Assembly: GCA_900769465.1 (NCBI GenBank)
Contig: CAAGGT010000316.1
Coordinates: forward strand, 1 to 64,000
Direction: 5' to 3'
Length of the DNA: 64,000 bases
DNA from: Bacteroidaceae bacterium
GTDB taxonomy: Bacteria > Bacteroidota > Bacteroidia > Bacteroidales > Bacteroidaceae
How positions within the stretch are numbered: position 1 is the first letter of the stretch; each line of letters starts with the position of its first letter. This document shows positions 43,693 to 51,824 of the stretch, in pieces. The notes beneath the pieces are model-generated. The model was given only the letters and a program-made list of their open reading frames with translations. It did no database searches and was not told the origin of the DNA. A program made the translations under genes and the position numbers.

Positions 43693-44427
43693 ATGAGTTA
43701 CAAGCACGAAGAGTTGAAGCCTTATCGCAACGAAGGCGAGAAAGCCGAACAGATTGAAGAGATGTTCGACAACATAGCCCCTGAGTACGACAAGTTCAAC
43801 TATGCAGCCTCAATGAATCTAGACAGGATATGGCGCAAACGCGCCATATCCGCTTTAAAGCCCTTTGCTCCGCACAAAGTGCTTGACATTGCAACAGGTA
43901 CAGGCGACCTCGCATTGCTCATAGAGCAGATATTGAAACCCGAGAGCATTATCGGTTGCGACATTTCGGAAGGGATGATGCAGGTTGCACGCGAAAAGTG
44001 CAAAAAGCGAGGAGTTACGAACATCGCTTTTGAAAAGGAGGACTGCACAGCCCTCACCTATGCCGATGAGAGTTTCGATGCCGTAACATCATCGTTCGGA
44101 ATAAGGAATTTCCAGGAACTCGACAAGGCATTATGCGAAATGAACCGCGTACTGCGCAAGGGCGGGCACCTGGCAATACTGGAACTCTCCTCCCCGGTCA
44201 AGTTCCCGATGAAACAACTCTTCCCGATATACGCGCGATGTGTCATGCCACTTTTGGGAAGAATATTCTCAAAGGATACAAAAGCATACAAGTATCTGCC
44301 CGACTCCATTGCAGCATTCCCGCAAGGCGAGGTACTGCAGAGTGCCTTGGAAAGAGCCGGATTCAGCAAAGTGGAATTCCATCGTTTCACAGGCGGAGTA
44401 TGCACATTCTATCTTGCAACAAAATGA
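43693..44427 (+). CDS. menG: Demethylmenaquinone methyltransferase (UbiE/MenG family)
   Basis: The 244-residue class I SAM methyltransferase has motif I LDIATGTGDLALLIE (about 59-73), FEKEDCTALTYADESFDAVTS as motifs II-III, and RVLRKGGHLAILELS (about 151-165). Family signatures FDNIAPEYDKFN and SSFGIRNF are present. It methylates demethylmenaquinone in the last step of menaquinone synthesis, the only quinone expected in Bacteroidales. Its stop overlaps the aroE start as ATGA. Confidence 0.93.
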   Translation: MSYKHEELKPYRNEGEKAEQIEEMFDNIAPEYDKFNYAASMNLDRIWRKRAISALKPFAPHKVLDIATGTGDLALLIEQILKPESIIGCDISEGMMQVAREKCKKRGVTNIAFEKEDCTALTYADESFDAVTSSFGIRNFQELDKALCEMNRVLRKGGHLAILELSSPVKFPMKQLFPIYARCVMPLLGRIFSKDTKAYKYLPDSIAAFPQGEVLQSALERAGFSKVEFHRFTGGVCTFYLATK

Positions 44428-45179
44428 AACTCTACGGAATAATCGGTTACCCGCTTGCCCAGTCGGCATCACCGGCATTCTTCAACAACAAGTTCGAAGA
44501 GGAAGGCATTGACGCGCGCTATATTCCTTTTGAAATTGAGAGTACCGACGAACTGCCACGTATAATTGAGCAACACCCTCAGCTCTGCGGATTCAATGTC
44601 ACCATCCCGCACAAGCTGAATGTGATGCAGCACCTTGCAGGCATCAGCGACGAAGCCAAAGCCATAAACGCAGTGAATGTAGTAAAGGTCACACGCGACA
44701 ACGATGGCAAGCCACAGCTATGGGGATACAACAGCGACGTTATCGGCTTCTCGCGTTCCATAGAGCCATTGCTCTGCGCCCACCACAAAAAAGCGCTTGT
44801 GCTTGGCACCGGTGGAGCATCAAAGGCCATCGTATATGCACTAGAGCAGTTGGGTATTGAGGTGCAACAGGTATCGCGCAAGGCTAGCGGAAAGGCAATT
44901 GCCTATGAGGATATCACGCCCGCTATAATGCAGAGCCACACGGTGATTGTCAACTGCACCCCACTCGGAATGGTGGGCCACGGCATTGACCAATACCCCG
45001 ATATCCCCTACCCTTTCATCGGCGCAGAGCATCTGCTTTACGACATCGTATACAACCCAGAGAACACCCTTTTCCTGCAAAAGGGAGCAGCGCAGGGAGC
45101 CACCACAAAAAGCGGATACGAGATGTGGTACCTGCAAGCGCTTGCCTCCTGGGAAATTTGGAATCAAAGCGCGCTTTGA
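44424..45179 (+). CDS. aroE: Shikimate dehydrogenase
   Basis: 251 residues from the ATG at 44424, which overlaps the preceding stop. A longer frame to 44133 is out-of-phase overlap with menG. The shikimate-binding motif is GYPLAQSASPAFFNN (about 7-21), the catalytic Lys lies in VTIPHKLNVM, the Asp in AVNVVKV/NSDVIGF, and the NADP loop is GTGGASKAIVYAL (about 131-143). It reduces 3-dehydroshikimate in aromatic amino-acid synthesis. The last codons (WNQSAL) lie inside a perfect 34-bp palindrome, so the C-terminus may have been rewritten by a repeat insertion. Confidence 0.94.
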   Translation: MKLYGIIGYPLAQSASPAFFNNKFEEEGIDARYIPFEIESTDELPRIIEQHPQLCGFNVTIPHKLNVMQHLAGISDEAKAINAVNVVKVTRDNDGKPQLWGYNSDVIGFSRSIEPLLCAHHKKALVLGTGGASKAIVYALEQLGIEVQQVSRKASGKAIAYEDITPAIMQSHTVIVNCTPLGMVGHGIDQYPDIPYPFIGAEHLLYDIVYNPENTLFLQKGAAQGATTKSGYEMWYLQALASWEIWNQSAL

Positions 45180-45188
45180 TTCCAAATT
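45155..45188. repeat. Perfect 34-bp palindrome spanning the aroE stop codon
   Basis: AATTTGGAATCAAAGCG (45155-45171) is followed directly by its exact complement (45172-45188). It lacks a T-run. It may act as a terminator-like hairpin or be the end of the repeat block that follows. Confidence 0.8.
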
Positions 45189-45189
45189 C

Positions 45190-45267
45190 GATAACATACA
45201 TAGTGATTAGTCACGCGAAGCATGGGTGCAACTCATGCCGCGTGGGGCACGATAAATGTATGTTATC
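45190..45267. repeat. 78-bp palindromic element, copy 1
   Basis: 12-bp terminal inverted repeats (GATAACATACAT and its complement) enclose an inner hairpin made of CACGCG and GCATG pairing with CATGC and CGCGTG. It is identical to copy 2 at 45367-45444 except at two bases in the inner right arm. Confidence 0.8.
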
Positions 45268-45295
45268 AAATGTAATAAAAGACAATACGAGCAGC

Positions 45296-45343
45296 GAATA
45301 GTCACGCGTAAGCGTGGGTTGCGACAAGCGAGTGTTGTCAAAT
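45296..45343. repeat. Degenerate related hairpin between the 78-bp copies
   Basis: Shares AATAGTCACGCG with the inner arm of the 78-bp elements, forms its own CACGC/GCGTG hairpin and ends GTTGTCAAAT, similar to the GTTATCAAAT flank of both copies. Probably an eroded third copy. Confidence 0.45.
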
Positions 45344-45366
45344 CTGGAGCGAATAGCGGAAGATTC

Positions 45367-45444
45367 GATAACATACATAGTGATTAGTCACGCGAAGCAT
45401 GGGTGCAACTCATGCCGCCTGGGTCACGATAAATGTATGTTATC
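45367..45444. repeat. 78-bp palindromic element, copy 2
   Basis: Same length, ends and orientation as copy 1, 177 bp further on. Two substitutions (G to C and G to T) weaken the inner stem by one pair. Confidence 0.8.
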
Positions 45445-45457
45445 AAATCAGGAACAA

Positions 45458-45508
45458 ATAAATACAAAAAAATACCGTGAAGAGTTCACGGTATTTTTTT
45501 GTATTTAT
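45458..45508. terminator. Long bidirectional terminator before the transglutaminase-like gene
   Basis: A perfect 24-bp stem (45458-45481 with 45485-45508) has loop GAG and internal A7/T7 tracts, giving T-runs in both directions. It lies 15 nt after the stop of the minus-strand gene. Confidence 0.85.
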
Positions 45509-45522
45509 GATTATTCTCTCAT

Positions 45523-46815
45523 TTATGGAACATCGGTATAGCTGCCACGAATAATCTGGAAATCGGGGTGTACATTGAAAAAGGCGTTTTCCGCAACCTG
45601 AACACCCTCGGGTATGTATGCAATTTTTAGATTAGAACAATTCTCAAAAGCCCAATTCTCAATACTTTGTGTACCTTCAGCCACCACAACAACTTCAACA
45701 TTGTTGTTGCCGTAAATCAAGTTCTTGCCAATACTTTTCATAGGCAACAACTCAATAGTCTTCATTCCCGCAGGAATATATTTAGGCTCATCCGAACCAA
45801 TATTATATACAACACCCTTGTAGCTTGTCAATGTAGGATGCTGAGGGTCAACATGTATGTACTCAACATTTGCTCCGTGATAGTTAAGACCTACACGATT
45901 TATACCGAAAGTTTCAATATTCTTTCCTATGTAGAGTTCACGCACATTTGCAGGCAAATCCACTGTTGGATTGAAAGAGGTCACCATGTAACCGCCCACA
46001 CTGTAAGGAGTGACAAAATATCTTGATTTTGTAGTTACAGAACAGATATTCAGGTGCGCCTCATTGTAATCGAACTGACAGCCATCCTTATCAAAAAGCA
46101 TTACATCGAACGATTGAGGAATCAAATGAGAATAGGATGAAGTATTCGACATTGTATAAATGCCGCCATTTGTGGGGTCACTTACATACCATGTGCCATC
46201 ACAGTTGACATAGTTCCATGCGTGTCCGCCAAATACGCCATAGCCATTAAGATAGCCGTTTGTAACAAGCACAGGAACACCTTGGCTATGCAACATTGTA
46301 AACAACAGGTTCGAATAACCTTGGCACACTGCTATTTTTTTTGTAAAAACAGGATATGGGTCATTGTTCACATATGAACCGTCAGAATACTCTGTACCAT
46401 ACCTCACATTTGATGTAATCCAATTGAAACACTTGTCGTGAATTGCCTTCTGGGCAGTCAATCCCTCTACCAGATTATCGGTAAACTGCTTTATCTCCTG
46501 ATATTCTGCATTTGTTATAACTATTCTTCCCATAGTGTCGGTGCAGACAATCCCGGCAGAGTTCAACAAGCTTGATGCAGTCTTTTGTGTATCATAGGGG
46601 TTGAGTCTGGGCGAACCGTCACCTGTAGGAAAAGTCGGCGGCACCTCTTCCTCTTCTTCAGCCTCTACATCGAATGTAATACTCTCTATCTCTGCAACAT
46701 TGTATGTCATTGTCTCACCATTTGAGAAAGTGATATTCATTATATCCTTTTTCTCCTGCGCATTTGCAAATACTGCAAACAACGCCAACATCAAAATATT
46801 TGATAGTCGTTTCAT
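45523..46815 (-). CDS. Secreted transglutaminase-like protein with C-terminal BspA-type LRR
   Basis: The 430-residue protein has a signal peptide (MKRLSNILMLALFAVFANA). A short module follows (about 25-52: ITFSNGETMTYNVAEIESITF), shared in style with the upstream gene. A transglutaminase/protease core carries Cys164 in VCQGYSNL, His198 in GGHAWNYV and Asp213 in VSDPTNGG. The C-terminal part (about 290-420) holds irregular LRR_5-like units (IGKNLIYGNNNVEVVVVAEG, IENWAFENCSNL). It is likely a surface or secreted peptidase or cross-linking enzyme. Its start overlaps the previous stop as ATGA. Confidence 0.8.
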   Translation of the reverse strand: MKRLSNILMLALFAVFANAQEKKDIMNITFSNGETMTYNVAEIESITFDVEAEEEEEVPPTFPTGDGSPRLNPYDTQKTASSLLNSAGIVCTDTMGRIVITNAEYQEIKQFTDNLVEGLTAQKAIHDKCFNWITSNVRYGTEYSDGSYVNNDPYPVFTKKIAVCQGYSNLLFTMLHSQGVPVLVTNGYLNGYGVFGGHAWNYVNCDGTWYVSDPTNGGIYTMSNTSSYSHLIPQSFDVMLFDKDGCQFDYNEAHLNICSVTTKSRYFVTPYSVGGYMVTSFNPTVDLPANVRELYIGKNIETFGINRVGLNYHGANVEYIHVDPQHPTLTSYKGVVYNIGSDEPKYIPAGMKTIELLPMKSIGKNLIYGNNNVEVVVVAEGTQSIENWAFENCSNLKIAYIPEGVQVAENAFFNVHPDFQIIRGSYTDVP

Positions 46816-47279
46816 CGCCTTATAAATTTAATGGTTATATCGTTGTAATTCAATAAATATATTCCGGACGGAATTGTGTGAAGCTGAATTAGAGCCAAGC
46901 CGTTGCTATTGACCTTTTCGGACATAACAATGTGACCATCTACAGAATATACATTCACAATACCATTCGGTTTCAAATTCTCAACCCTGATAAATTCACT
47001 GCCGATTTCTACAGTTTCTTTCTTGCTGACATCTTCAATGCTATTCGTCGCATCCATACTGAATTTGATATCAAGCACATCCGAGCGTTTCACCTTTGTC
47101 TGTGAAGCCGAAGAGACAATCTTCACCGAGTCGGCAACGAAAGTCATTTTAGGTTTTTCATTCAAGAAGAAACTCACCGAAGATCCATCCCTCATAGAAA
47201 GGCACAAAGCTAATTCCTCCTGTGCATATATAAAACCGGACAGAAGTGAGAAGAACAACAGTAATACTACTTTTCTCAT
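46812..47279 (-). CDS. Small secreted protein with a T9SS-like C-terminal fold
   Basis: 155 residues from the ATG at 47279. The frame runs to a TTG at 47297. A signal peptide (MRKVVLLLFFSLLSGFIYA) is followed by an N-terminal module (LSMRDGSSVSFFLNEKPKMTF, DVLDIKF) seen in many Bacteroidales secreted proteins. The C-terminal 75 residues (IRVENLKPNGIVNVYSVDGHIVMSEKV, GIYLLNYN) look like a type A sorting domain of the type IX secretion system. Little lies between them, so it resembles a carrier or anchor without cargo. It is translationally coupled to the transglutaminase-like gene. Confidence 0.7.
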   Translation of the reverse strand: MRKVVLLLFFSLLSGFIYAQEELALCLSMRDGSSVSFFLNEKPKMTFVADSVKIVSSASQTKVKRSDVLDIKFSMDATNSIEDVSKKETVEIGSEFIRVENLKPNGIVNVYSVDGHIVMSEKVNSNGLALIQLHTIPSGIYLLNYNDITIKFIRR

Positions 47280-47315
47280 ACAAATCTGTTTTTTCAATGG
47301 AACATTATAATTATT

Positions 47316-49190
47316 TTACTCTACACTCTGTTTTACCTCCTCTACACCATCAATCAATGATATGCTTGTGATAACCTCCTGCAGCTCGGCCGATGAATGC
47401 ACCGGGAACTCCATTGTACAATAGCCGATAGCATCGTGGCTCTCGGTCGATATTCTGGTCAATGAAAGCTGCAGTTTGTTTGTTATGCAATCGATAAGGT
47501 CAATGAGAAGATGGTTGCGGTCAATGACCACAATATCAATCTTAACCGGATAGAGGAATTCACGGTCCTCCTCAAAATTGACGGCCACAATGTCATCACC
47601 GTGCTGCGAGGCAAGGCGTATGGCAACTTTACAATCGCGCCTGTGTATGGAGATTGAACCGTCGGGATTCTTGAAACCGATGACCTCGTCACCGGGTAGC
47701 GGACGGCAATTCTCGCAACGGCAATATTGCAATTTGCGCTGTTTGTTAAGGAAATTGTTTATGTGCGATTTCGCCTTGAAGGTAGACACAAAATTAAGCC
47801 AGTCGCGTTTGGGGAACACATTCTCGTTCGAGCCTATCTGCACCACATCACCACGCTCAAGTTCAGTATTTACAGAACACAACTGCCCGTTGATACGTGC
47901 ATAATGCGCGTGCAAGCCCAGGTCGCTATGTATCTCAAAGGCAAAATCGAGAGCCGTAGCGCCTTTTGGCAGGATAATACCTTTGCCATCAGGAGTATAG
48001 GCCTCTATGTCATCATTATAGAACGACGACGTCACACCATCCATATACTCCACCTCCTTGCCTCGGGTAGCCATCTCCTGGAGAACGTGTTTGAACTTCT
48101 CCAACCAGTTGGTAATGTTCGTCTCAGTACTCTCTGCAATACATCCGAACTGCGATTTGCGTATCATTCTCTCCGACGAAATATGAACCTCTTCCCACAT
48201 TCCTTGTGGAGTGAGCAGTTTTACATGATAGCTCTGGTAGCCGTTCTCTTTGGGAGAATCAATGTAATTTGCCACACTGCCAGGTTTCTCCTTGAAGCGG
48301 TCGGTGAGGATTGAGTATATCTTCAGGCTCATATCCTTCTCGGAGTAGTCGTGCGTGTTAGGATATATTATACGTATGTAATATTTGCCTTCGACGTGCT
48401 TGAAGTCGCACCCGGTGCTGTGCATCTTGCGCCACGCACTGTAAGGGCCACGTGAATAGACCTCGGTACGCGCCATCAGGATATCGTTGTTCTCGAGCAG
48501 ACGTTCAATCTCAAAGAGGAAAGCCTTTAGTCCCGGCTCGCGCTCCTTCTGCTCCTTTGTCAGCTGTTCTTCTATATATGCATAGTCACGCGGACAACGA
48601 TAGCGGAAAGAGAGATTCTCCATCTCGCGCTTGATGTAGTAAAGACCAAGACGATGCGCCAACGGAGCATAGAAATAGTCAGTCTCACCGGCAATCTTCA
48701 TCTGCTTGTCGGGGCGCATGCTGCTGAGCGTGCGCATATTATGCAGGCGGTCGGAGAGCTTTATGAGCAGCGCACGAATATCGTAGTGCAACGAGTCGAG
48801 CATCTGTTTGTAATTGTCAATCTGGCTCGATGTCTTCACATTGCTCCTCTTTTTCTTTTTTGTAACCACATTCACCAAAAACGCCACATCGTCACCAAAA
48901 CGTTCGCGTATATCCTCAATGGTATAAGGGGTATCCTCAACCACATCGTGCAGGAAAGCCGCTATAATGGGGTTGGCTCCAAGGCGCAGCTCCTCGGCAA
49001 CAATCCTCGCCACCGCCACAGGGTGCATTATATATGGTTCGCCCGACTTGCGGCGCTGCTCCTTGTGAGCCTCGCGTGCAAGATAATAGGCATCACTTAT
49101 TCGTGTGATATCCTCGACCGAGAAACGGCGGGCAAGTCGCCCGAGTAAATTCTCAACCTGTTCATCTATCTTCTTACATTCCAATTCCAT
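47316..49190 (-). CDS. RelA/SpoT homologue with intact hydrolase and degenerate synthetase motifs
   Basis: The 624-residue protein is shorter than the 700-750 of usual long RSH enzymes. The HD hydrolase domain keeps its metal ligands (His56 in YIMHPV, His81-Asp82 in HDVVED, and Asp in SDRLHN). The synthetase domain (about 245-375) is altered: the ATP loop reads SRGPYSAWRKM without the usual RxK spacing, and the DLxAxRI motif reads EGKYYIRII without the metal-binding Asp. NGYQSYH and EVHISS remain. TGS (about 400-460), a CRCENCRPLPGDEV zinc-finger-like segment and an ACT domain follow. It probably degrades (p)ppGpp but does not make it. Confidence 0.88.
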   Translation of the reverse strand: MELECKKIDEQVENLLGRLARRFSVEDITRISDAYYLAREAHKEQRRKSGEPYIMHPVAVARIVAEELRLGANPIIAAFLHDVVEDTPYTIEDIRERFGDDVAFLVNVVTKKKKRSNVKTSSQIDNYKQMLDSLHYDIRALLIKLSDRLHNMRTLSSMRPDKQMKIAGETDYFYAPLAHRLGLYYIKREMENLSFRYRCPRDYAYIEEQLTKEQKEREPGLKAFLFEIERLLENNDILMARTEVYSRGPYSAWRKMHSTGCDFKHVEGKYYIRIIYPNTHDYSEKDMSLKIYSILTDRFKEKPGSVANYIDSPKENGYQSYHVKLLTPQGMWEEVHISSERMIRKSQFGCIAESTETNITNWLEKFKHVLQEMATRGKEVEYMDGVTSSFYNDDIEAYTPDGKGIILPKGATALDFAFEIHSDLGLHAHYARINGQLCSVNTELERGDVVQIGSNENVFPKRDWLNFVSTFKAKSHINNFLNKQRKLQYCRCENCRPLPGDEVIGFKNPDGSISIHRRDCKVAIRLASQHGDDIVAVNFEEDREFLYPVKIDIVVIDRNHLLIDLIDCITNKLQLSLTRISTESHDAIGYCTMEFPVHSSAELQEVITSISLIDGVEEVKQSVE

Positions 49191-49392
49191 ATGCCTCTTT
49201 ACATATCTTCAACAAAAGCGTAACGCGCAGGCCGCCCCACAGGCACCGCTGCACAATCTCGCGACAAGTCACAAAAATGATAAAAAAATATCCAAAGTCA
49301 AAATATTTTTCTACAATTTATCACAGCATTACAAAAAAAACGCCACAAGCACTATTATTCGATTTTATTTCGTTTTTTACGACGTTTTTGTT

Positions 49393-49400
49393 TAACTTTG
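49393..49400 (+). promoter_or_regulatory. -7 box of pheS
   Basis: TAACTTTG matches TAnnTTTG exactly, 27 nt before the pheS start codon. The RSH gene start lies about 200 nt away on the other strand. Confidence 0.55.
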
Positions 49401-49427
49401 CACATTATTAAATAACAGCACACTATT

Positions 49428-50447
49428 ATGATAGAAAAAATAAACGGTCTGCTCCAGGAAATCGCAGGCTCAACAGCAACCAATGCCGAGGAGTTGGAGG
49501 CACTGCGCCTCAAATACTTGAGCAAGAAAGGTATCATCAATGGCCTGATGGCCGAGTTCCGCGAAGTTCCCGCCGAGCAGAAACGCGAGGTTGGCGTAAA
49601 AATCAATGAACTGAAAAACGCGGCACAGGACCACTTCAATGCTCTCAAAGAGCAGATTGAGAACAAGGAGGAGGCACAGTGCGAGATTGACCTCACACGC
49701 CCGTCCTACCCCACCACACTCGGCACACGTCATCCATTGTCAATCGTCAAGAACGAGATTGTAGACATCTTTGCACGCCTGGGCTTCTCAATTGCAAACG
49801 GTGTTGAGGTCGAGGACGACTGGCACGTATTCTCATCAATGAACTTTGCCGAGGACCATCCCGCACGCGATATGCAGGACACATTCTTCATCGAGGCACA
49901 CCCCGACATCATCCTGCGCACACACACCAGCAGTGTGCAGAGCCGCGTTATGGAGACAAGCCAGCCCCCAATCCGCATCATCGCTCCGGGCCGTGTATAC
50001 CGTAACGAAGCCATCAGCTACCGCGCACACTGTTTCTTCCATCAGTTGGAAGGTCTCTACATAGACAAGAACGTATCGTTTACCGACCTCAAGCAGGTGC
50101 TTCTTCTCTTTGCACAGGAGATGTTCGGCAAGGACACCAAGATACGTCTGCGCCCATCATATTTCCCGTTCACCGAGCCAAGTGCCGAGATGGACATCAG
50201 CTGCAACATCTGTGGCGGCAAGGGTTGCCCATTCTGCAAGAACACAGGCTGGGTTGAGATTCTTGGATGTGGTATGGTAGACCCCAACGTACTCGAACTT
50301 TGCGGCATAGACAGCAAGGTCTATTCGGGCTACGCATTCGGTATGGGTATCGAGCGCATCACCAACCTCAAGTATCAGGTGAAAGACCTTCGCCTCTTCA
50401 GCGAGAACGATGTACGTTTCCTCAAGCTGTTCGAGAGCGCAAATTAA
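49428..50447 (+). CDS. pheS: Phenylalanyl-tRNA synthetase alpha subunit
   Basis: The 339-residue protein has an N-terminal coiled coil (about 1-85), then the class II core. HPLSIVKNEIVDIF is motif 1, and motif 2 contains GRVYRNEAISYRAHCFFHQLEGLYID. SAEMDISC leads to a four-Cys segment (CNICGGKGCPFC), and motif 3 is GYAFGMGIERI near the C-terminus. It forms the catalytic half of PheRS with PheT. Its stop is 15 nt before the histidine phosphatase gene, likely the same transcript. Confidence 0.97.
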   Translation: MIEKINGLLQEIAGSTATNAEELEALRLKYLSKKGIINGLMAEFREVPAEQKREVGVKINELKNAAQDHFNALKEQIENKEEAQCEIDLTRPSYPTTLGTRHPLSIVKNEIVDIFARLGFSIANGVEVEDDWHVFSSMNFAEDHPARDMQDTFFIEAHPDIILRTHTSSVQSRVMETSQPPIRIIAPGRVYRNEAISYRAHCFFHQLEGLYIDKNVSFTDLKQVLLLFAQEMFGKDTKIRLRPSYFPFTEPSAEMDISCNICGGKGCPFCKNTGWVEILGCGMVDPNVLELCGIDSKVYSGYAFGMGIERITNLKYQVKDLRLFSENDVRFLKLFESAN

Positions 50448-50462
50448 GAAAAGAGAGCATCT

Positions 50463-50963
50463 ATGGCCACAACCATATATATGACTCGCCACGGCGAGAC
50501 AATAGAGAACTCAAAAGGACTGTTCCAGGGACAGACACCGGGACACCTGTCGGAACTTGGCAAGGAACAGGCACTCTCGTTGCGCCCGCGCATTGCCGAG
50601 TTGGAATTCGATGTTGTTCTTTGCAGCGACCTCAAGCGTTGCCTCGACACCGCCGAGATTGCCCTCGAAGGCATTGAATGCACATTCATCAAAGAGCCCC
50701 TGTTGCGTGAACGCGACCTCGGCAACCTTGCCGGCACACCCATCAAGGGCGCCACACTCAACGAGACCGTGGAGACCGAGGAGTCAATGAAGGAGCGCGC
50801 GCACAAGTTCCTTGACAAAGTGCGCCGCGAGTATCCGGGAAAGAAAATCCTTGCCTTCAGCCACGGATTCTTCTGCCGCATAATGGAAGCGGAGATAAAG
50901 GGAGTAACCCACCGCGATGTCACCCTCTTCGGCAACTGCGAGATAAGAGAATTTATTGTATAA
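50463..50963 (+). CDS. Histidine phosphatase family protein (phosphoglycerate mutase-like)
   Basis: The 166-residue protein has the catalytic RHG motif at the start (MTRHGETIEN, His near 10), the second Arg in SDLKRCLDTA, the conserved LLRERDLGNLAG and the second His in AFSHGFFCR (about 140). This is the small branch-1 histidine phosphatase type, such as CobC or PhoE-like. The substrate is not evident. A 20-bp perfect terminator stem begins within its stop codon. Confidence 0.9.
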   Translation: MATTIYMTRHGETIENSKGLFQGQTPGHLSELGKEQALSLRPRIAELEFDVVLCSDLKRCLDTAEIALEGIECTFIKEPLLRERDLGNLAGTPIKGATLNETVETEESMKERAHKFLDKVRREYPGKKILAFSHGFFCRIMEAEIKGVTHRDVTLFGNCEIREFIV

Positions 50964-51004
50964 AGCAACAGAAGCGACCTTTGCAGGTCGCTTCTGTTGC
51001 TTTA
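50961..51004 (+). terminator. Terminator of the pheS transcript
   Basis: A 20-bp perfect stem (50961-50980 with 50985-51004) and loop TTGC begin at the stop codon of the phosphatase gene. Confidence 0.85.
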
Positions 51005-51075
51005 TACAATTTTCACTTTTTAAATTTTGGAAAAATACAATTAAAAAGTAATTTCGCACGCAGAGACAACACACT

Positions 51076-51729
51076 ATGAAAAAAAGAGAACTATATAATA
51101 AGGTTATCGAATATTTCGAGGTTGCAATGCCGGTGGCCGAAACCGAGTTGGACTACTCCACGCCATTCGACCTTCTTGTGGCCGTCATCCTCTCGGCCCA
51201 ATGCACCGACAAGCGCGTGAACATGGTCACCCCCGACCTTATCGCCCGCTATCCCAATGCTCACGAGATGGCCCAGGCACACCCCGACGAAATCTACAAC
51301 TATATAAAGAGCGTATCCTACCCCAACAACAAGGCAAAGCACCTTGTGGGGATGGCACAGAAGCTGTGCAGTGACTTTGGTGGCGAAGTGCCCGACACAC
51401 TCGAAGAACTCACCACCCTTCCCGGCGTGGGGCGCAAGACGGCAAACGTCATTCTCTCCGTTGTATGGGACAGGAGCGCAATGGCGGTCGACACCCACGT
51501 GTTCCGTGTGAGCCACCGCATTGGGTTGGTGCCCAAGCGATGCACCACTCCATACAGCGTTGAAATGGAGCTTATGAAACACTTGCCTGTGGATATTATC
51601 CCAAAGGCACACCACTGGCTCATTCTGCACGGACGTTATGTATGCAAGGCACGTACGCCCGAGTGCAAAAAGTGCGGACTGACAGCAGTGTGCCGTGAAT
51701 ATCAAAAAAAAGCACCCGCCGTTAGATAA
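51076..51729 (+). CDS. nth: Endonuclease III (DNA glycosylase/AP lyase)
   Basis: The 217-residue protein is close to the 211 of E. coli Nth. It has the helix-hairpin-helix LPGVGRKTANVIL with catalytic Lys (about 119), the catalytic Asp in AVDTHVFRVSHR (about 138) and the C-terminal iron-sulfur loop CKARTPECKKCGLTAVC (CX6CX2CX5C). It removes oxidised pyrimidines and nicks abasic sites in base-excision repair. Monocistronic by position. Confidence 0.96.
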   Translation: MKKRELYNKVIEYFEVAMPVAETELDYSTPFDLLVAVILSAQCTDKRVNMVTPDLIARYPNAHEMAQAHPDEIYNYIKSVSYPNNKAKHLVGMAQKLCSDFGGEVPDTLEELTTLPGVGRKTANVILSVVWDRSAMAVDTHVFRVSHRIGLVPKRCTTPYSVEMELMKHLPVDIIPKAHHWLILHGRYVCKARTPECKKCGLTAVCREYQKKAPAVR

Positions 51730-51824
51730 TTATTTTAAAAAGAACTGTTTTTTTATTGAAAATTTGTATCTTCGCAGTAATTTACAAACAAGACTGTTTT
51801 TATTAACCAAATAAATTTTCAATC

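Noticed and set aside
44133..44423. Long N-terminal extension of aroE
   Set aside because: It overlaps menG out of phase. The ATG at 44424 gives the normal AroE start and an ATGA overlap.
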